A stretch of DNA of 64,000 nt from JAHHUH01 sp045123075 (GCA_045123075.1 JBGVIJ010000075.1:1-64000); one strand, 5' to 3'. Positions 43,588-52,491 are shown, numbered from the stretch's first letter. Translations and numbers: made by a program. Notes: generated by a model not told the origin, from the letters alone.

Positions 43588-44439
43588 ATGCAGCATCCCG
43601 TAATTGCATCTCCCCAAGTTACGAACCACATCCTGCACAAGTTTAAATTGCGTGCGGATAAAAAATTGGGGCAAAACTTTTTAATTGATGAAGATATTGT
43701 TCGTCGCATTGTGGAAGCGGCAGAACTTACGACCGAAGACACCGTTTTAGAAGTTGGCCCCGGTATTGGCACTCTTACCCAAGGTTTGGCAGAAAGTGGT
43801 GCTCAAGTAGTAGCCGTAGAATTGGACAAACGCTTGCTTCCCGTACTGGATACTACCCTCGAAGGCTACGACAATGTACGCATTGTACCTGGAGATATTT
43901 TAAAAGTTGATATTATGAAAGAAGTTGGCACTGAAAATTTCAAATGCTGCGCTAACTTGCCTTACTATATTACAACTCCCATTATTTTTGCGATTTTGGA
44001 AAAACGCTTACCCATGGAACGCCTTGTTGTCATGGTGCAAAAAGAAGTGGCAGAACGTATGGCGGCGAAACCCGGTGGTCGTGATTACGGTGCACTTTCC
44101 GTAGCAATTCAATATTACACTGAACCGGAAATTGCTTTCATCGTACCGCCTACTAGCTTTATTCCTGCTCCTGCAGTAGATAGCGCAGTAATCGTGTGCA
44201 AACGTAGGGCGAAACCTCCCGTGGAAGTTTGTGACGAAGCATTGTTCTTTAGAGTTGTAAAAGCTGCTTTTTCCTTGCGTAGAAAAATGCTCAACAACGC
44301 GCTGAAGAATATGGGAATTAACGGTGAAAAGGTTGCACAATGGTGCGAGCTTGCCGGCATTGACGGTAAACGCCGTGGTGAAACTTTAACTTTAGAAGAT
44401 TTTGCTGCGTTGACTAATACTTTTAACCAAATTAAATAA
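43588..44439 (+). CDS. rsmA: 16S rRNA dimethyladenosine transferase
   Basis: RsmA (KsgA) dimethylates two adenines near the 3' end of 16S rRNA late in 30S assembly. The 283-residue protein has KKLGQNFLIDEDIVRRIVEA, the AdoMet loop VLEVGPGIGTLTQGLAE, and the catalytic NLPYYITTPI. The C-terminal RNA-contact region has FSLRRKMLNNALKN. ATG 43588 follows a GGAGAA site overlapping the rnmV end, so the genes form one unit ending at the terminator 44462-44488. Confidence 0.96.
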   Translation: MQHPVIASPQVTNHILHKFKLRADKKLGQNFLIDEDIVRRIVEAAELTTEDTVLEVGPGIGTLTQGLAESGAQVVAVELDKRLLPVLDTTLEGYDNVRIVPGDILKVDIMKEVGTENFKCCANLPYYITTPIIFAILEKRLPMERLVVMVQKEVAERMAAKPGGRDYGALSVAIQYYTEPEIAFIVPPTSFIPAPAVDSAVIVCKRRAKPPVEVCDEALFFRVVKAAFSLRRKMLNNALKNMGINGEKVAQWCELAGIDGKRRGETLTLEDFAALTNTFNQIK

Positions 44440-44461
44440 AAGTAAAGATTATGCTAACTTT

Positions 44462-44488
44462 GAGACTGGCTTTGCCAGTCTCTTTTTT
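44462..44488 (+). terminator. Terminator after rsmA
   Basis: The perfect 9-bp stem GAGACTGGC / GCCAGTCTC (44462-44482) with a TTT loop is followed by T6. Confidence 0.92.
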
Positions 44489-44544
44489 AATTGTTGTGTT
44501 TAAATATTGAGTTAAAGGAAAATGTATATAATTTGTGAAATAAT

Positions 44545-44553
44545 TGTTATAAT
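44545..44553 (+). promoter_or_regulatory. Extended -10 promoter of the OmpP1/FadL gene
   Basis: TTGTTATAAT ending at 44553 contains an extended -10 (TG-N-TATAAT). No clear -35 is visible. The start codon is 57 bases downstream. Confidence 0.45.
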
Positions 44554-44609
44554 GCTAACGTCTATGTTTGTCTATTTAAAAAGAGAAATTTTTTGAGAGG
44601 TGTAATATT

Positions 44610-45911
44610 ATGAAAAAACATTTATTGGCTTTGAGCGCAGCTGCTGTATTGCTGGCTCCTAATGCTGTAGGTGCAGAAGGCTTCTCCATCAACGAATGGT
44701 CCGCAGAAGGCTTCGGTATGGGCGGTGCTCGTATGTTTGCTGAAAACGACGCAGCTAACATGGCGTTTAACCCTGCTTCCTTGACTAAAATTAAAGGCGA
44801 AGTTGCTAAAATTTCTGCAACTTACATCAGCCCGCACGGCAAGTATGAATGTTATGATGCTAATGGAAATATTCTTGAATCTGGTCATAATAGAGTTCAT
44901 CCTGCTTGGGCTCCTGGTTCTTACTATGTAAAACAAATGAATGATAAAGAATGGTTGGGCTTTGGTGCTTACAGCCGTTTTGGTAACTCCTGTCAATTTG
45001 AACCTGGTTCTTTGCCTGGCTTTAATAATACTAGTTCCAAACTTAATGGTATGAGCATTGGTGTTAACTACGCAAAAAAATTGGATAGCAAATGGTCTGC
45101 TTCTTTAGGTGCGGAAGTGAATTATGCGTGGTTGCAAATTGATAAAACCGTACCGAACGGCAAAAAGTTACCTGCTGGTATGCTTGGCATAGAAGGTGTG
45201 CCTACTGATACAATGATTTCTGTATCTGGCAAAATGCAAACTGAAGGTGAAAGCTATGCTCTCGGTTGGAATGCTGCTGCCAACTATGCTTTTGATGACA
45301 AAAATGAAATGGGTATCGTTTATCGTAGCGCTGTAAACCACTCTATGGAAGCAAATGTCAGAGCTGATGGTTTGTTTGATGTTTTGTTCCACAATCCTAC
45401 CGAAGCTTATGCGTGTGTAACTTTGCCTGAAAGTGTTATGATTGGCTATGGTCATAAATTTAACGACAAAACCCGTGTAGAACTGAACGGTACTTGGACT
45501 CGCTGGAGCCGTTTTAATTCTATGGATATTTCCTTCAATGGTGGCGAACCTCATAAAGATGCGAAAAATTGGAAAGATGGTTGGCGCTATGCAATTGGTG
45601 TAGAACATAAACTGAGTGATAAATACTCCTTGTTGGCTGGTGCTGCTTATGATGAATCCGGCATTCCTGACTTTAGCTTAAGTGATCCGTCTGGAACTGA
45701 AGGTGCGGACTTTATGGTTCCCACTGGTACTAGAACTACCTTCACCATTGGTACCCAATACCATGATGAAAAACAAACTTTGGCATTGTCTATTGGTTAT
45801 ATGAAAGTTGGCGATTTGAGCATCGAAGGTGATGGTCTGAACTATGCTGCAGCAAAAATGCACGACTCCTACACTAAATTGGTATCCATCTCCTACCAAT
45901 ACAACTTCTGA
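44610..45911 (+). CDS. OmpP1/FadL family outer-membrane transporter
   Basis: The 433-residue protein has a signal peptide (MKKHLLALSAAAVLLAPNAV, cut near GAEG). The mature N-terminus FSINEWSAEGFGMGGARM and the following MAFNPASLTKIKGEVAK are the FadL-family hatch signature. A 14-strand barrel pattern follows, ending SYQYNF with the terminal Phe. FadL-like channels let hydrophobic molecules such as fatty acids cross the outer membrane. A fatty-acid kinase pair is encoded further along (55975-58473), though not linked in one operon. It is monocistronic with its own terminator. Confidence 0.93.
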   Translation: MKKHLLALSAAAVLLAPNAVGAEGFSINEWSAEGFGMGGARMFAENDAANMAFNPASLTKIKGEVAKISATYISPHGKYECYDANGNILESGHNRVHPAWAPGSYYVKQMNDKEWLGFGAYSRFGNSCQFEPGSLPGFNNTSSKLNGMSIGVNYAKKLDSKWSASLGAEVNYAWLQIDKTVPNGKKLPAGMLGIEGVPTDTMISVSGKMQTEGESYALGWNAAANYAFDDKNEMGIVYRSAVNHSMEANVRADGLFDVLFHNPTEAYACVTLPESVMIGYGHKFNDKTRVELNGTWTRWSRFNSMDISFNGGEPHKDAKNWKDGWRYAIGVEHKLSDKYSLLAGAAYDESGIPDFSLSDPSGTEGADFMVPTGTRTTFTIGTQYHDEKQTLALSIGYMKVGDLSIEGDGLNYAAAKMHDSYTKLVSISYQYNF

Positions 45912-45921
45912 TTTAATCTTT

Positions 45922-45952
45922 AAAGGCGTTCCTTATGGAACGCCTTTTTCTT
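45922..45952 (+). terminator. Terminator after the OmpP1/FadL gene
   Basis: The perfect 11-bp stem AAAGGCGTTCC / GGAACGCCTTT (45922-45947) has a TTAT loop and a T-run. Confidence 0.9.
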
Positions 45953-45958
45953 ATGCAA

Positions 45959-46005
45959 GGCTCCCTCTTGAGGGAGCTGTCGGCGAAGCTGACTGAGGGG
46001 GTAAC
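45959..46005. repeat. Dispersed two-hairpin repeat, copy 1
   Basis: The element has a stem CTCCCT/AGGGAG, then a second stem GTCGGC/GCTGAC, then CTGAGGGGG. It matches the element at 49580-49621 in layout, with compensating base changes. It resembles short palindromic intergenic repeats known from gut Bacillota. Confidence 0.7.
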
Positions 46006-46093
46006 GTACTACTTTCTTGCTCCTCAACCTTTTTTGCGATATAATAAATTCTAATACTATAAATATTTTTAAATGATATTTAAGGAGAGCAAT

Positions 46094-46843
46094 ATGGCTG
46101 TTATATTTTATTTGAGCGGCAGTGGCAATAGCCTGTACGCTGCAAGGCAGCTTGCTGAAAAATTAGAAGATTGTAGATTAGAAACCATTGGTAGTTATTT
46201 GCGTAAGCCTTACGATGTAAATGACGAAGTTGTTGGCATTGTGAGTCCTGTGTATTGTTTCGCTCTGCCGCCGATGATGGCAAAGTTTTTAGAAAAGCTT
46301 AAAGCTAAACCTAGTTACTGTTTTGGCGTGGTAACTATGGGTGGTAATCAAGGTCGTGCTTTAAAACAAATGAGCGATGCTTTGGCTGCGAAGAAGATTA
46401 CATTGAATTACGCACAAACAGTGCTGATGCCGGATAACTTCTTTGGTATTCCCCAAGAAAAGCGTGTAGAGCAATTAAAGGCTGCAGAATCTGTCATTGC
46501 AAAATTTGCAGAAGAAGTTGCTGAAAGAAAAGCAGATGTTGCTTCCGTAAAAGAAGCGATGCTTTGGAAACTGTTTGGCACGTCTGCGAGCTGGTGGTAT
46601 CTCAAAAATAGATTAAAGTTTGACAATATGACCGTTGACGCTACTAAATGCGTAAGCTGTGGTATCTGTGCAGAAGTTTGCCAAATGGAAAACATTACTA
46701 TGGTTGATGGCAAGCCTACCTTTGGCAATAATTGTGCAAGTTGTTTAGGTTGCTTCCATTGGTGTCCGCAAAGTGCTATTAGCGCAGGCAAGCTCACCTT
46801 GGATAATGATAAACGTTATGTAAATCCCAATATAAATTTATAA
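46094..46843 (+). CDS. EFR1-type ferrodoxin (flavodoxin plus two 4Fe-4S clusters)
   Basis: The 249-residue protein fuses an N-terminal flavodoxin-like domain (FYLSGSGNSLYAARQLAEKL, FMN phosphate loop) to a C-terminal bacterial ferredoxin domain with CVSCGICAEVCQME and CASCLGCFHWCPQSA, eight cysteines for two 4Fe-4S clusters. It should carry electrons in anaerobic metabolism; the partner enzyme is unknown. ATG 46094 follows AAGGAGAG. The FAD-linked oxidase gene begins 20 bases downstream, so the two may form an operon and exchange electrons. Confidence 0.92.
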   Translation: MAVIFYLSGSGNSLYAARQLAEKLEDCRLETIGSYLRKPYDVNDEVVGIVSPVYCFALPPMMAKFLEKLKAKPSYCFGVVTMGGNQGRALKQMSDALAAKKITLNYAQTVLMPDNFFGIPQEKRVEQLKAAESVIAKFAEEVAERKADVASVKEAMLWKLFGTSASWWYLKNRLKFDNMTVDATKCVSCGICAEVCQMENITMVDGKPTFGNNCASCLGCFHWCPQSAISAGKLTLDNDKRYVNPNINL

Positions 46844-46863
46844 ATGATGAAAGGGGAAGAATA

Positions 46864-48270
46864 ATGAAAACTTATAATCCTTTTAGCGAAGAAATGTTAG
46901 CAGAACTTCAAGCTGCTCTTGGTGCGGAAAATGTTTGGACTGCTGCTGATAAACTTGACCAATATAAAACTGACGAAGAAACTGACCCGAAAAAATTCCA
47001 CATGCCTGAAGCTGTAGTGCTTCCTGCAAGTGCAGAAGAAGTTGCTGCAGTTGTAAAACTGTGCAACAAATATAATGTGCCTGTAACCGTTCGTGGTGGC
47101 GGTACCAGTTTGGCTGACGGTGCTATCCCTGTTTGCGGTGGTATCGTACTCTTGACTGAACGCATGAACAAAATTATCGAAATGAACACTGAAGCTATGT
47201 ATATGATTGTTGAAGCTGGTGTTCGCACTATCGACATTCAAAAAATGGCTAACGAAGCAGGCTTCCTTTATGCAGGTGACCCTTGCAGTGCTGAAAGCTG
47301 CCAAATCGGTGGTAACCTTGCAACCAACGCAGGCGGTAACAAAGCAGTTCGTTATGGCGTAACTCGTAACCAAGTTTATTGTCTGGAAATGGTAACTCCT
47401 ACTGGTGAAATTGTAGAAGTTGGTGCACGTTTGAAAAAATGCAGCACCGGCTACTGTATGGAACAACTGGTAATGGGTAGTGAAGGTACTTTGGGTATCA
47501 TTACCAAAGCTACTTTGAAACTTTTGCCAATGGCTCCGTACCGCTTCGATATGTTGGCAGTATTTGACGAACCGCAAAATGCAATTGACGTAGTTCCTAA
47601 ACTTATCAAAGCTGGTGTAAACCCTACCAGTATCGAATACATGGATAACTCCTATGTTCGTAGCACTGCTGACTATCTTGATTTCAAAGCAGCCCCTCAC
47701 TATGAAGATGGTATTTATGTAATCATCACCGTTGAAACCTACAACGAAGATGAACTTGATATGAAAATGGAACAACTTAACGATTTGTGCGAAGAAGCTG
47801 GCGCTGTTGACGTTCTTGAAGCAGATGACCGCATCTGGAGCATGCGTCGTAACTGCCAAGAATCCGTGCGTCTTATCAGCCTTGTTTCCTTGACTGATGA
47901 TATCGTTGTTCCCGTAGATAAAATTGCTGATACCATTAAAAAGATTATGGAAATCGACGCTAAATATCCGTTCCCCGTTCCTGCAAAAATTAACGCACAC
48001 GTTGGAGACGGTAACTTGCACGTAGTACTGTGCAAAGGCGATTTGAGTGACGAAGATTGGGAAAAACACGTACACGATTTCCACAACGAAGTTTATGCTT
48101 ATGTTTATGAACTTGGCGGACGTATGGCTGGCGAACACGGCATCGGTGCTAAAAAGCTTGGCTACATGGAAGAGTTCACTCCTGCAGCAGAACTTGATTT
48201 GATGAAGAAAATTAAGCTGGCTTGGGATCCCAACTTAATTCTCAACCCCGGTAAAATTTTCAATATGTAA
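46864..48270 (+). CDS. FAD-binding 2-hydroxyacid oxidoreductase (GlcD/D-lactate dehydrogenase family)
   Basis: The 468-residue enzyme has an N-terminal FAD-binding PCMH domain (PVTVRGGGTSLADGAIPV, GGNLATNAGGNKAVRYG, VMGSEGTLGIITKATLKLLP). It also has the C-terminal FAD-oxidase cap with HVGDGNLHVVL, GEHGIGAKKLGYM and LNPGKIF. Family members oxidise glycolate or D-lactate and pass electrons to an Etf, quinone or ferredoxin. No etf genes are adjacent; the ferrodoxin encoded just upstream is a possible partner. The substrate is inferred only at family level. Confidence 0.92.
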   Translation: MKTYNPFSEEMLAELQAALGAENVWTAADKLDQYKTDEETDPKKFHMPEAVVLPASAEEVAAVVKLCNKYNVPVTVRGGGTSLADGAIPVCGGIVLLTERMNKIIEMNTEAMYMIVEAGVRTIDIQKMANEAGFLYAGDPCSAESCQIGGNLATNAGGNKAVRYGVTRNQVYCLEMVTPTGEIVEVGARLKKCSTGYCMEQLVMGSEGTLGIITKATLKLLPMAPYRFDMLAVFDEPQNAIDVVPKLIKAGVNPTSIEYMDNSYVRSTADYLDFKAAPHYEDGIYVIITVETYNEDELDMKMEQLNDLCEEAGAVDVLEADDRIWSMRRNCQESVRLISLVSLTDDIVVPVDKIADTIKKIMEIDAKYPFPVPAKINAHVGDGNLHVVLCKGDLSDEDWEKHVHDFHNEVYAYVYELGGRMAGEHGIGAKKLGYMEEFTPAAELDLMKKIKLAWDPNLILNPGKIFNM

Positions 48271-48296
48271 TATTTCAAAGTATAAGGAGCAGAAAG

Positions 48297-49145
48297 ATGA
48301 GTACATTCGCAAAAGTTCTGTTGGCGACCGACTTAACGCCTCAGTCCGACAATCTTACCGAGTGTCTGTTCAGCCTTTGCCCCGACACGGAAACCGAAGT
48401 GGTTTTGGCGCACGTTTTTGATGATGACGATGACGCCGACCCTGACGGTAGTAACTATAAAAAAGTTAACAGTCGTTTGGAAGGGTATAAAAATGATTTG
48501 GAACAGGCAGGCTATGAAGAGGTAACTATTGTTACTCCTGTTGGTGACGAGCCTTTTGAAGCAATTTGTGACGCTGGTGAAGAACACGAAGCAGATTTGC
48601 TGATGGTTGCTTCCCACGGTAAGGGTTTCTTGAAAAGCACCCTTATGGGCAGCACAACCTTTGATTTGGCGCGCGCTACAACTTTGCCCTTGTTTATCAG
48701 TAAGGAAGATAACAAGGATGCTTCCAAACTTTTAGATACCATTCTTATTCCTACAGACTTTTCCCAAAAATCCTTGGACTGCCTCAACGTAGTGCGTGGT
48801 TTACGCGAATACATTGGTAACGTAATTTTTGTTCACGTCATCGAACGTTATCGCAGTAAAGAGGAATATAAAGAAAAGTACGGTAACGCAAGACTCTTTT
48901 TGCAAGAGCTGGTGGACGAACTGAAAATCTTTGGTATTAAAGCAGATTATCGCATTGGTCGCGGTGCTGCTTCCAAAGAAATCGTACACGCTTCTCGCCA
49001 AGAGCACGCAAGTTTGATTATCATTGCCAAGACTGGTGCAGGTCTTGTTAAAGGCTTGGTAATGGGCAGTACTGCTCAAAACGTAGTCCTTAATTCTACT
49101 TGCGGTATTCTGCTTTTGCCGGCAGAAGATGCTCTGGATGATTGA
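48297..49145 (+). CDS. Tandem universal stress protein
   Basis: The 282-residue protein has two Usp domains (about 1-140 and 145-282). Each carries an ATP-binding glycine motif, ASHGKGFLKSTLMGSTTFDL and AKTGAGLVKGLVMGSTAQNV. The two domains probably form an internal dimer. Usp proteins bind nucleotides and help survival in stress. It follows the FAD oxidoreductase by 26 bases with an AAGGAGCAG site, so it may be co-transcribed. An acidic DDDDDADPD loop lies after the first strand. Confidence 0.9.
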   Translation: MSTFAKVLLATDLTPQSDNLTECLFSLCPDTETEVVLAHVFDDDDDADPDGSNYKKVNSRLEGYKNDLEQAGYEEVTIVTPVGDEPFEAICDAGEEHEADLLMVASHGKGFLKSTLMGSTTFDLARATTLPLFISKEDNKDASKLLDTILIPTDFSQKSLDCLNVVRGLREYIGNVIFVHVIERYRSKEEYKEKYGNARLFLQELVDELKIFGIKADYRIGRGAASKEIVHASRQEHASLIIIAKTGAGLVKGLVMGSTAQNVVLNSTCGILLLPAEDALDD

Positions 49146-49177
49146 TGTAAAATTTTTAACATTTTTTCAAAAAGTTC

Positions 49178-49206
49178 TTGACTTTACAAATAAAAGCCCG
49201 TATAAT
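49178..49206 (+). promoter_or_regulatory. Strong promoter of tRNA-Ser
   Basis: TTGACT (49178-49183) and TATAAT (49201-49206) are spaced exactly 17 bases apart. A 10-bp perfect inverted repeat TACTTGCAGT / ACTGCAAGTA (49209-49234) covers the expected transcription start. Confidence 0.85.
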
Positions 49207-49280
49207 ACTACTTGCAGTTGTTTTACTGCAAGTACGTATGTACTGGCACAAAATTGAAAATTGATTAAAGTTTTCAACCT

Positions 49281-49371
49281 GGAGAGATGACCGAGCGGTT
49301 GAAGGTGCACGCCTGGAAAGCGTGTGTACGTGATAAGCGTACCGAGGGTTCGAATCCCTCTCTCTCCGCCA
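49281..49371 (+). tRNA. tRNA-Ser (GGA)
   Basis: The acceptor stem GGAGAGA / TCTCTCC pairs fully, followed by discriminator G and an encoded CCA (49369-49371). The anticodon loop reads CTGGAAA with anticodon GGA at 49315-49317. A long variable arm (about 49323-49344), as expected for a class II tRNA-Ser, precedes the T arm GAGGGTTCGAATCCCTC. Confidence 0.96.
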
Positions 49372-49382
49372 CTTAAAAACGT

Positions 49383-49405
49383 GCCGCACATAAGCGGCTT
49401 TTTTA
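49383..49405 (+). terminator. Terminator after tRNA-Ser
   Basis: The short GC stem GCCGC / GCGGC (49383-49398) has an ACATAA loop and T7. Confidence 0.8.
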
Positions 49406-49415
49406 TTTCTCTGTA

Positions 49416-49530
49416 GAATCGTGAGGCCGGGTCCTGCGCAATGGTAGCCCGTGAACCAGGTCAGGATCGGAAGGTAGCAGCCTTAAGCGGATACTATCAT
49501 GTGCCGCAGGGGTGCCCGGTTTCACGATTG
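49416..49530 (+). ncRNA. ffs: Signal recognition particle RNA, small bacterial type
   Basis: The sequence has the conserved SRP RNA domain IV core: CCAGGTCAGG on one side, the GGAAG tetraloop region, AGCAGCC and the symmetric loop. Outer arms AATCGTGAGGCCGGG and CCCGGTTTCACGATT pair to close a long hairpin of about 115 nt. It binds Ffh to direct membrane proteins to the translocon. tRNA-Ser, SRP RNA and dnaX in this order match the Bacillus layout. Confidence 0.93.
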
Positions 49531-49547
49531 TGCAGAGAATTTTTTAT

Positions 49548-49574
49548 GCATCGCATTTGTGCGGTGCTTTTTTT
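49548..49574 (+). terminator. Terminator after SRP RNA
   Basis: The stem GCATCGCA / TGCGGTGC (49548-49567, one G-T pair) is followed by T7. Confidence 0.85.
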
Positions 49575-49579
49575 ATTAT

Positions 49580-49621
49580 GGCGCCCCTTTAGGGGAGCTG
49601 GCGCCGTAGGCGTCTGAGGGG
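49580..49621. repeat. Dispersed two-hairpin repeat, copy 2
   Basis: The first stem is GCCCCT/AGGGGA-like, the second GGCGCC/GGCGTC, ending CTGAGGGG. It has the same two-hairpin layout as 45959-46005, with base changes that keep pairing. Confidence 0.7.
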
Positions 49622-49708
49622 TTTATAATATTGCTTGTAGAAAAATTACGAGATTTATAATATAATTATAAGGATTATAAGACTTTTCTATGAAAGGAGC
49701 TGTTCCCT

Positions 49709-51529
49709 ATGGCTTATGTAGCGTTATACCGCAGATGGCGTCCTCAAGATTTTGATACTCTTGTAGGTCAACAAGCTGTAAAAACTGCTTTGACCAATGC
49801 ATTGGCAAGTGGCAGGATTGCTCACGCTTATCTTTTTGCCGGACCTCGCGGTACAGGCAAGACCAGTACAGCGCGCATTTTAGCTAAGGCGCTTAACTGC
49901 GACCAGGGGCCTACTGCACATCCTTGTGGTGAGTGCGTAAACTGCGAGCGTATTACCGCAGGCACTTCCATGGACGTGTTTGAAATCGACGCAGCTTCCA
50001 ATCGTGGTATTGAAGAAATAAAAACTTTGCGGGAACAACTTGCTTTTGCTCCTGTAAATGGCAGGTACAAAGTTTATATAATCGACGAAGTGCACATGCT
50101 GACAACGGAAGCTTTCAATGCACTTTTGAAAACTTTGGAAGAACCGCCTGCTCACGTAATTTTTATTCTGGCAACTACTGACCCGCACAAGATTCCTGCG
50201 ACCATTCATTCTCGCTGTCAACGTTTTGACTTCCGTCGCGTAACCGTGGAAGAAATTACTGACCATTTGGCGATGATTGCAGAACGCAGTAGTATCAACG
50301 CTGATAGGGAAGCCTTGCGTTTAATTGCTATTCAGTCTGAAGGCGGTATGCGTGATGCTCTTAGCTTGCTTGACCAATGCGGTGTTATGGGTGAACAGGT
50401 TACGGCTACTACCGTACGTGAAGTTCTAGGCATTGTAGGGCGCGAAACTTTGCGCGAACTTGTTCAAGCAATCGGTAAGCAAGATTTGTCTGCAACTTTA
50501 GAGAAGCTAAACTTCCTTTTAGAACAAGGCAAAGATGTGCGCCAAGTTTTGACGGAGTTGGCAGAATACTTGCGTGCTTTACTTTTGTATAAAGCAGCAC
50601 CGTCTTATCAAGAAGTTTACTTGACTGATACAGCAGAGGCTTTAGCGGAAAGCGCGCCTCTCTTTACAAATGATAGATTGTTGGCGGCGGAAGAACGCTT
50701 GCACGCAGGCTTAGGTGAACTGCGTTGGACTGTACGTCCTCGCATTACCGGCGAACTGTGCTTGTTCGATTTGTGCCGTCAAGAAGGTAGCACTCTTGCT
50801 GCCTTGACTGCTCGTGTTGAGCAATTGGAAAAACAAGTTGCAAATGGAGTGAGCGTTCGCTATGCAGAAGCTTCTGCAAAAATTGAAAGTAGCGTTCCAA
50901 AACCAAAAGCTGCTTCCCAAGTTGAACAAGCAGTTCCCAAAATGGAAATACCTGTTCAAAAAGTAGAAGAGTCTCCGAAAATCGAAGTTCCCTCTCAAAA
51001 AGTGCAGGAAGCTCCAAAATTTGTAGCGAAGCCTGTAGAAAAACCACAAGCTCCTAAAACACAAACTTTGCAATCTGCTTTGCAAGATTTGCCTAAAGCG
51101 CAGGCGCAAGTTGTAGAAGTGGAAGAATTCGGTGGAGACTTTGCGACCGGTGAAGAATATTGGAAGAAAGCTCTGGAATATCTTACCGCAGAAAAGAAAA
51201 TCGCCATGGTATCCTGTGCCAAAGGCGGTAAAGTAGTAAGTTTTATCAACGGCACTTTGCAAGTTGGCTTTAAAGCTGCGTTCCAATGTGACCGTATGAA
51301 TAAAGATGATTACAGGAAGGCTTTTGAGGACGTGCTCTTGAAAATTGCAAGACAGTCCATTAGGCTGGAATGTGTTGTCCCCGGTGCAACAAAACCTGCG
51401 GCAAAAGTGCAGGCTAAAGCTCCTGTTCAACAAGAACAGGCTCCCGCTCTTCAAGCAGATTTAAATAATGTGCCTGATGCGGTGAAGAAAGCTCATAATG
51501 TTTTTGGTGGCACCCTACAAGAATTGTAA
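49709..51529 (+). CDS. dnaX: DNA polymerase III subunit gamma/tau
   Basis: DnaX is the clamp-loader ATPase. The 606-residue protein has Walker A GPRGTGKTSTARILAKAL, a zinc module (CDQGPTAHPCGECVNCERI), DEVHMLTTEAFNALLKTLEE and the Arg-finger region HSRCQRFDFRR. After the AAA+ and collar domains (about 370) comes a Pro/Lys/Glu/Gln-rich linker with repeated VPK and VQK stretches, then a tau C-terminal domain (about 465-560). No convincing slippery heptamer for a gamma product was found. It opens the dnaX-ybaB-recR-bofA unit; AAAGGAGC precedes ATG 49709. Confidence 0.95.
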   Translation: MAYVALYRRWRPQDFDTLVGQQAVKTALTNALASGRIAHAYLFAGPRGTGKTSTARILAKALNCDQGPTAHPCGECVNCERITAGTSMDVFEIDAASNRGIEEIKTLREQLAFAPVNGRYKVYIIDEVHMLTTEAFNALLKTLEEPPAHVIFILATTDPHKIPATIHSRCQRFDFRRVTVEEITDHLAMIAERSSINADREALRLIAIQSEGGMRDALSLLDQCGVMGEQVTATTVREVLGIVGRETLRELVQAIGKQDLSATLEKLNFLLEQGKDVRQVLTELAEYLRALLLYKAAPSYQEVYLTDTAEALAESAPLFTNDRLLAAEERLHAGLGELRWTVRPRITGELCLFDLCRQEGSTLAALTARVEQLEKQVANGVSVRYAEASAKIESSVPKPKAASQVEQAVPKMEIPVQKVEESPKIEVPSQKVQEAPKFVAKPVEKPQAPKTQTLQSALQDLPKAQAQVVEVEEFGGDFATGEEYWKKALEYLTAEKKIAMVSCAKGGKVVSFINGTLQVGFKAAFQCDRMNKDDYRKAFEDVLLKIARQSIRLECVVPGATKPAAKVQAKAPVQQEQAPALQADLNNVPDAVKKAHNVFGGTLQEL

Positions 51530-51563
51530 AAATTAATTTTTAAATTTTAAGGAGGATTTTATT

Positions 51564-51890
51564 ATGTTTCCTGGTGGCGGCATGGGTAATATGCAAGCAA
51601 TGATGAAAAAAGTTCAAAAAATGCAAAACGATATGTTGAAAGCACAAGAAGAACTTAAAAAACGTACTGTAGAAGCTACTGTTGGTGGTGGCGCTGTAAC
51701 CGTTGTAGTTAGCGGTCGCAAAGAATTGGTTTCCATTAAAATCAATCCGGACGCTGTAGATCTTGAAGATATCGAAATGTTGGAAGATATGATTGTTTCC
51801 GCAGTTAACGACGGTATCCGTCAAGCTGACGAAATGTCCGAAAAAGAAATGGCTAAAATTACTGGCGGCATGAAACTGCCCGGTATGTAA
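51564..51890 (+). CDS. YbaB/EbfC family nucleoid-associated protein
   Basis: The 108-residue protein has an N-terminal helix (MQAMMKKVQKMQNDMLKAQE) and the conserved VEATVGGGAVTVVVSGRKEL strands. YbaB dimers bind DNA without strong sequence choice and are nearly always encoded between dnaX and recR, as here. AAGGAGG precedes ATG 51564, and its stop is two bases before the recR start. Confidence 0.95.
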   Translation: MFPGGGMGNMQAMMKKVQKMQNDMLKAQEELKKRTVEATVGGGAVTVVVSGRKELVSIKINPDAVDLEDIEMLEDMIVSAVNDGIRQADEMSEKEMAKITGGMKLPGM

Positions 51891-51891
51891 T

Positions 51892-52491
51892 ATGGCAAGA
51901 ATGATAAGGCCTTTGGCAAATCTGCACGAGCAATTGCGCCGTTTACCGGGCATTGGCTCCAAGACTGCCATGCGCCTTGCCTATCATATCATTGATATGT
52001 CGGAAGAGGATGTGCGTCGTTTGGCGCAAGCCTTAACCAATGCCAAGGAGCAAATTCATTACTGCCGTTCCTGTTTTAATTTGACAGACGGCGATGTATG
52101 TGAAGTGTGTGCTGATCCTACACGCGACAAGTTTACCGTATGCGTTGTAGAACAGCCTCAAGACATTGCTGCCATGGAGCGTAGTAGGGGCTATCACGGT
52201 CTGTATCACGTTCTGCACGGTGTGCTTTCTCCTTTAGATGGTATTGGCCCTGACAATCTGCGTATTCGCGAATTATTCCAACGTCTGCAAAAGGAAAGTG
52301 TCAGTGAAATTATCATTGCCACTAATTCTGATGTGGAAGGCGAAGCTACTGCCACTTATTTGGCGCAGTTGTTAAAGCCTGTTGGAATTAAGATTAGTCG
52401 TATTGCTCACGGTTTGCCCGTTGGTGGCGACTTGGAATATGCAGATGAAGTAACCTTGTCCCGCGCTTTGGAAAATAGGCGCGAAATGTAA
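51892..52491 (+). CDS. recR: Recombination protein RecR
   Basis: RecR works with RecF/RecO in gap repair. The 199-residue protein has the helix-hairpin-helix LRRLPGIGSKTAMRLAYHI, a zinc finger CRSCFNLTDGDVCEVC and a Toprim domain (VVEQPQDIAAMERS, ATNSDVEGEATATYLAQLL). It is full length, in the standard dnaX-ybaB-recR order, and probably coupled in translation to ybaB. Confidence 0.96.
   Translation: MARMIRPLANLHEQLRRLPGIGSKTAMRLAYHIIDMSEEDVRRLAQALTNAKEQIHYCRSCFNLTDGDVCEVCADPTRDKFTVCVVEQPQDIAAMERSRGYHGLYHVLHGVLSPLDGIGPDNLRIRELFQRLQKESVSEIIIATNSDVEGEATATYLAQLLKPVGIKISRIAHGLPVGGDLEYADEVTLSRALENRREM

Noticed and set aside
49709..51529. Programmed frameshift in dnaX giving a gamma product
   Set aside because: Only CAAAAAG stretches occur in the linker, without a full slippery heptamer plus downstream stem-loop that I could support.
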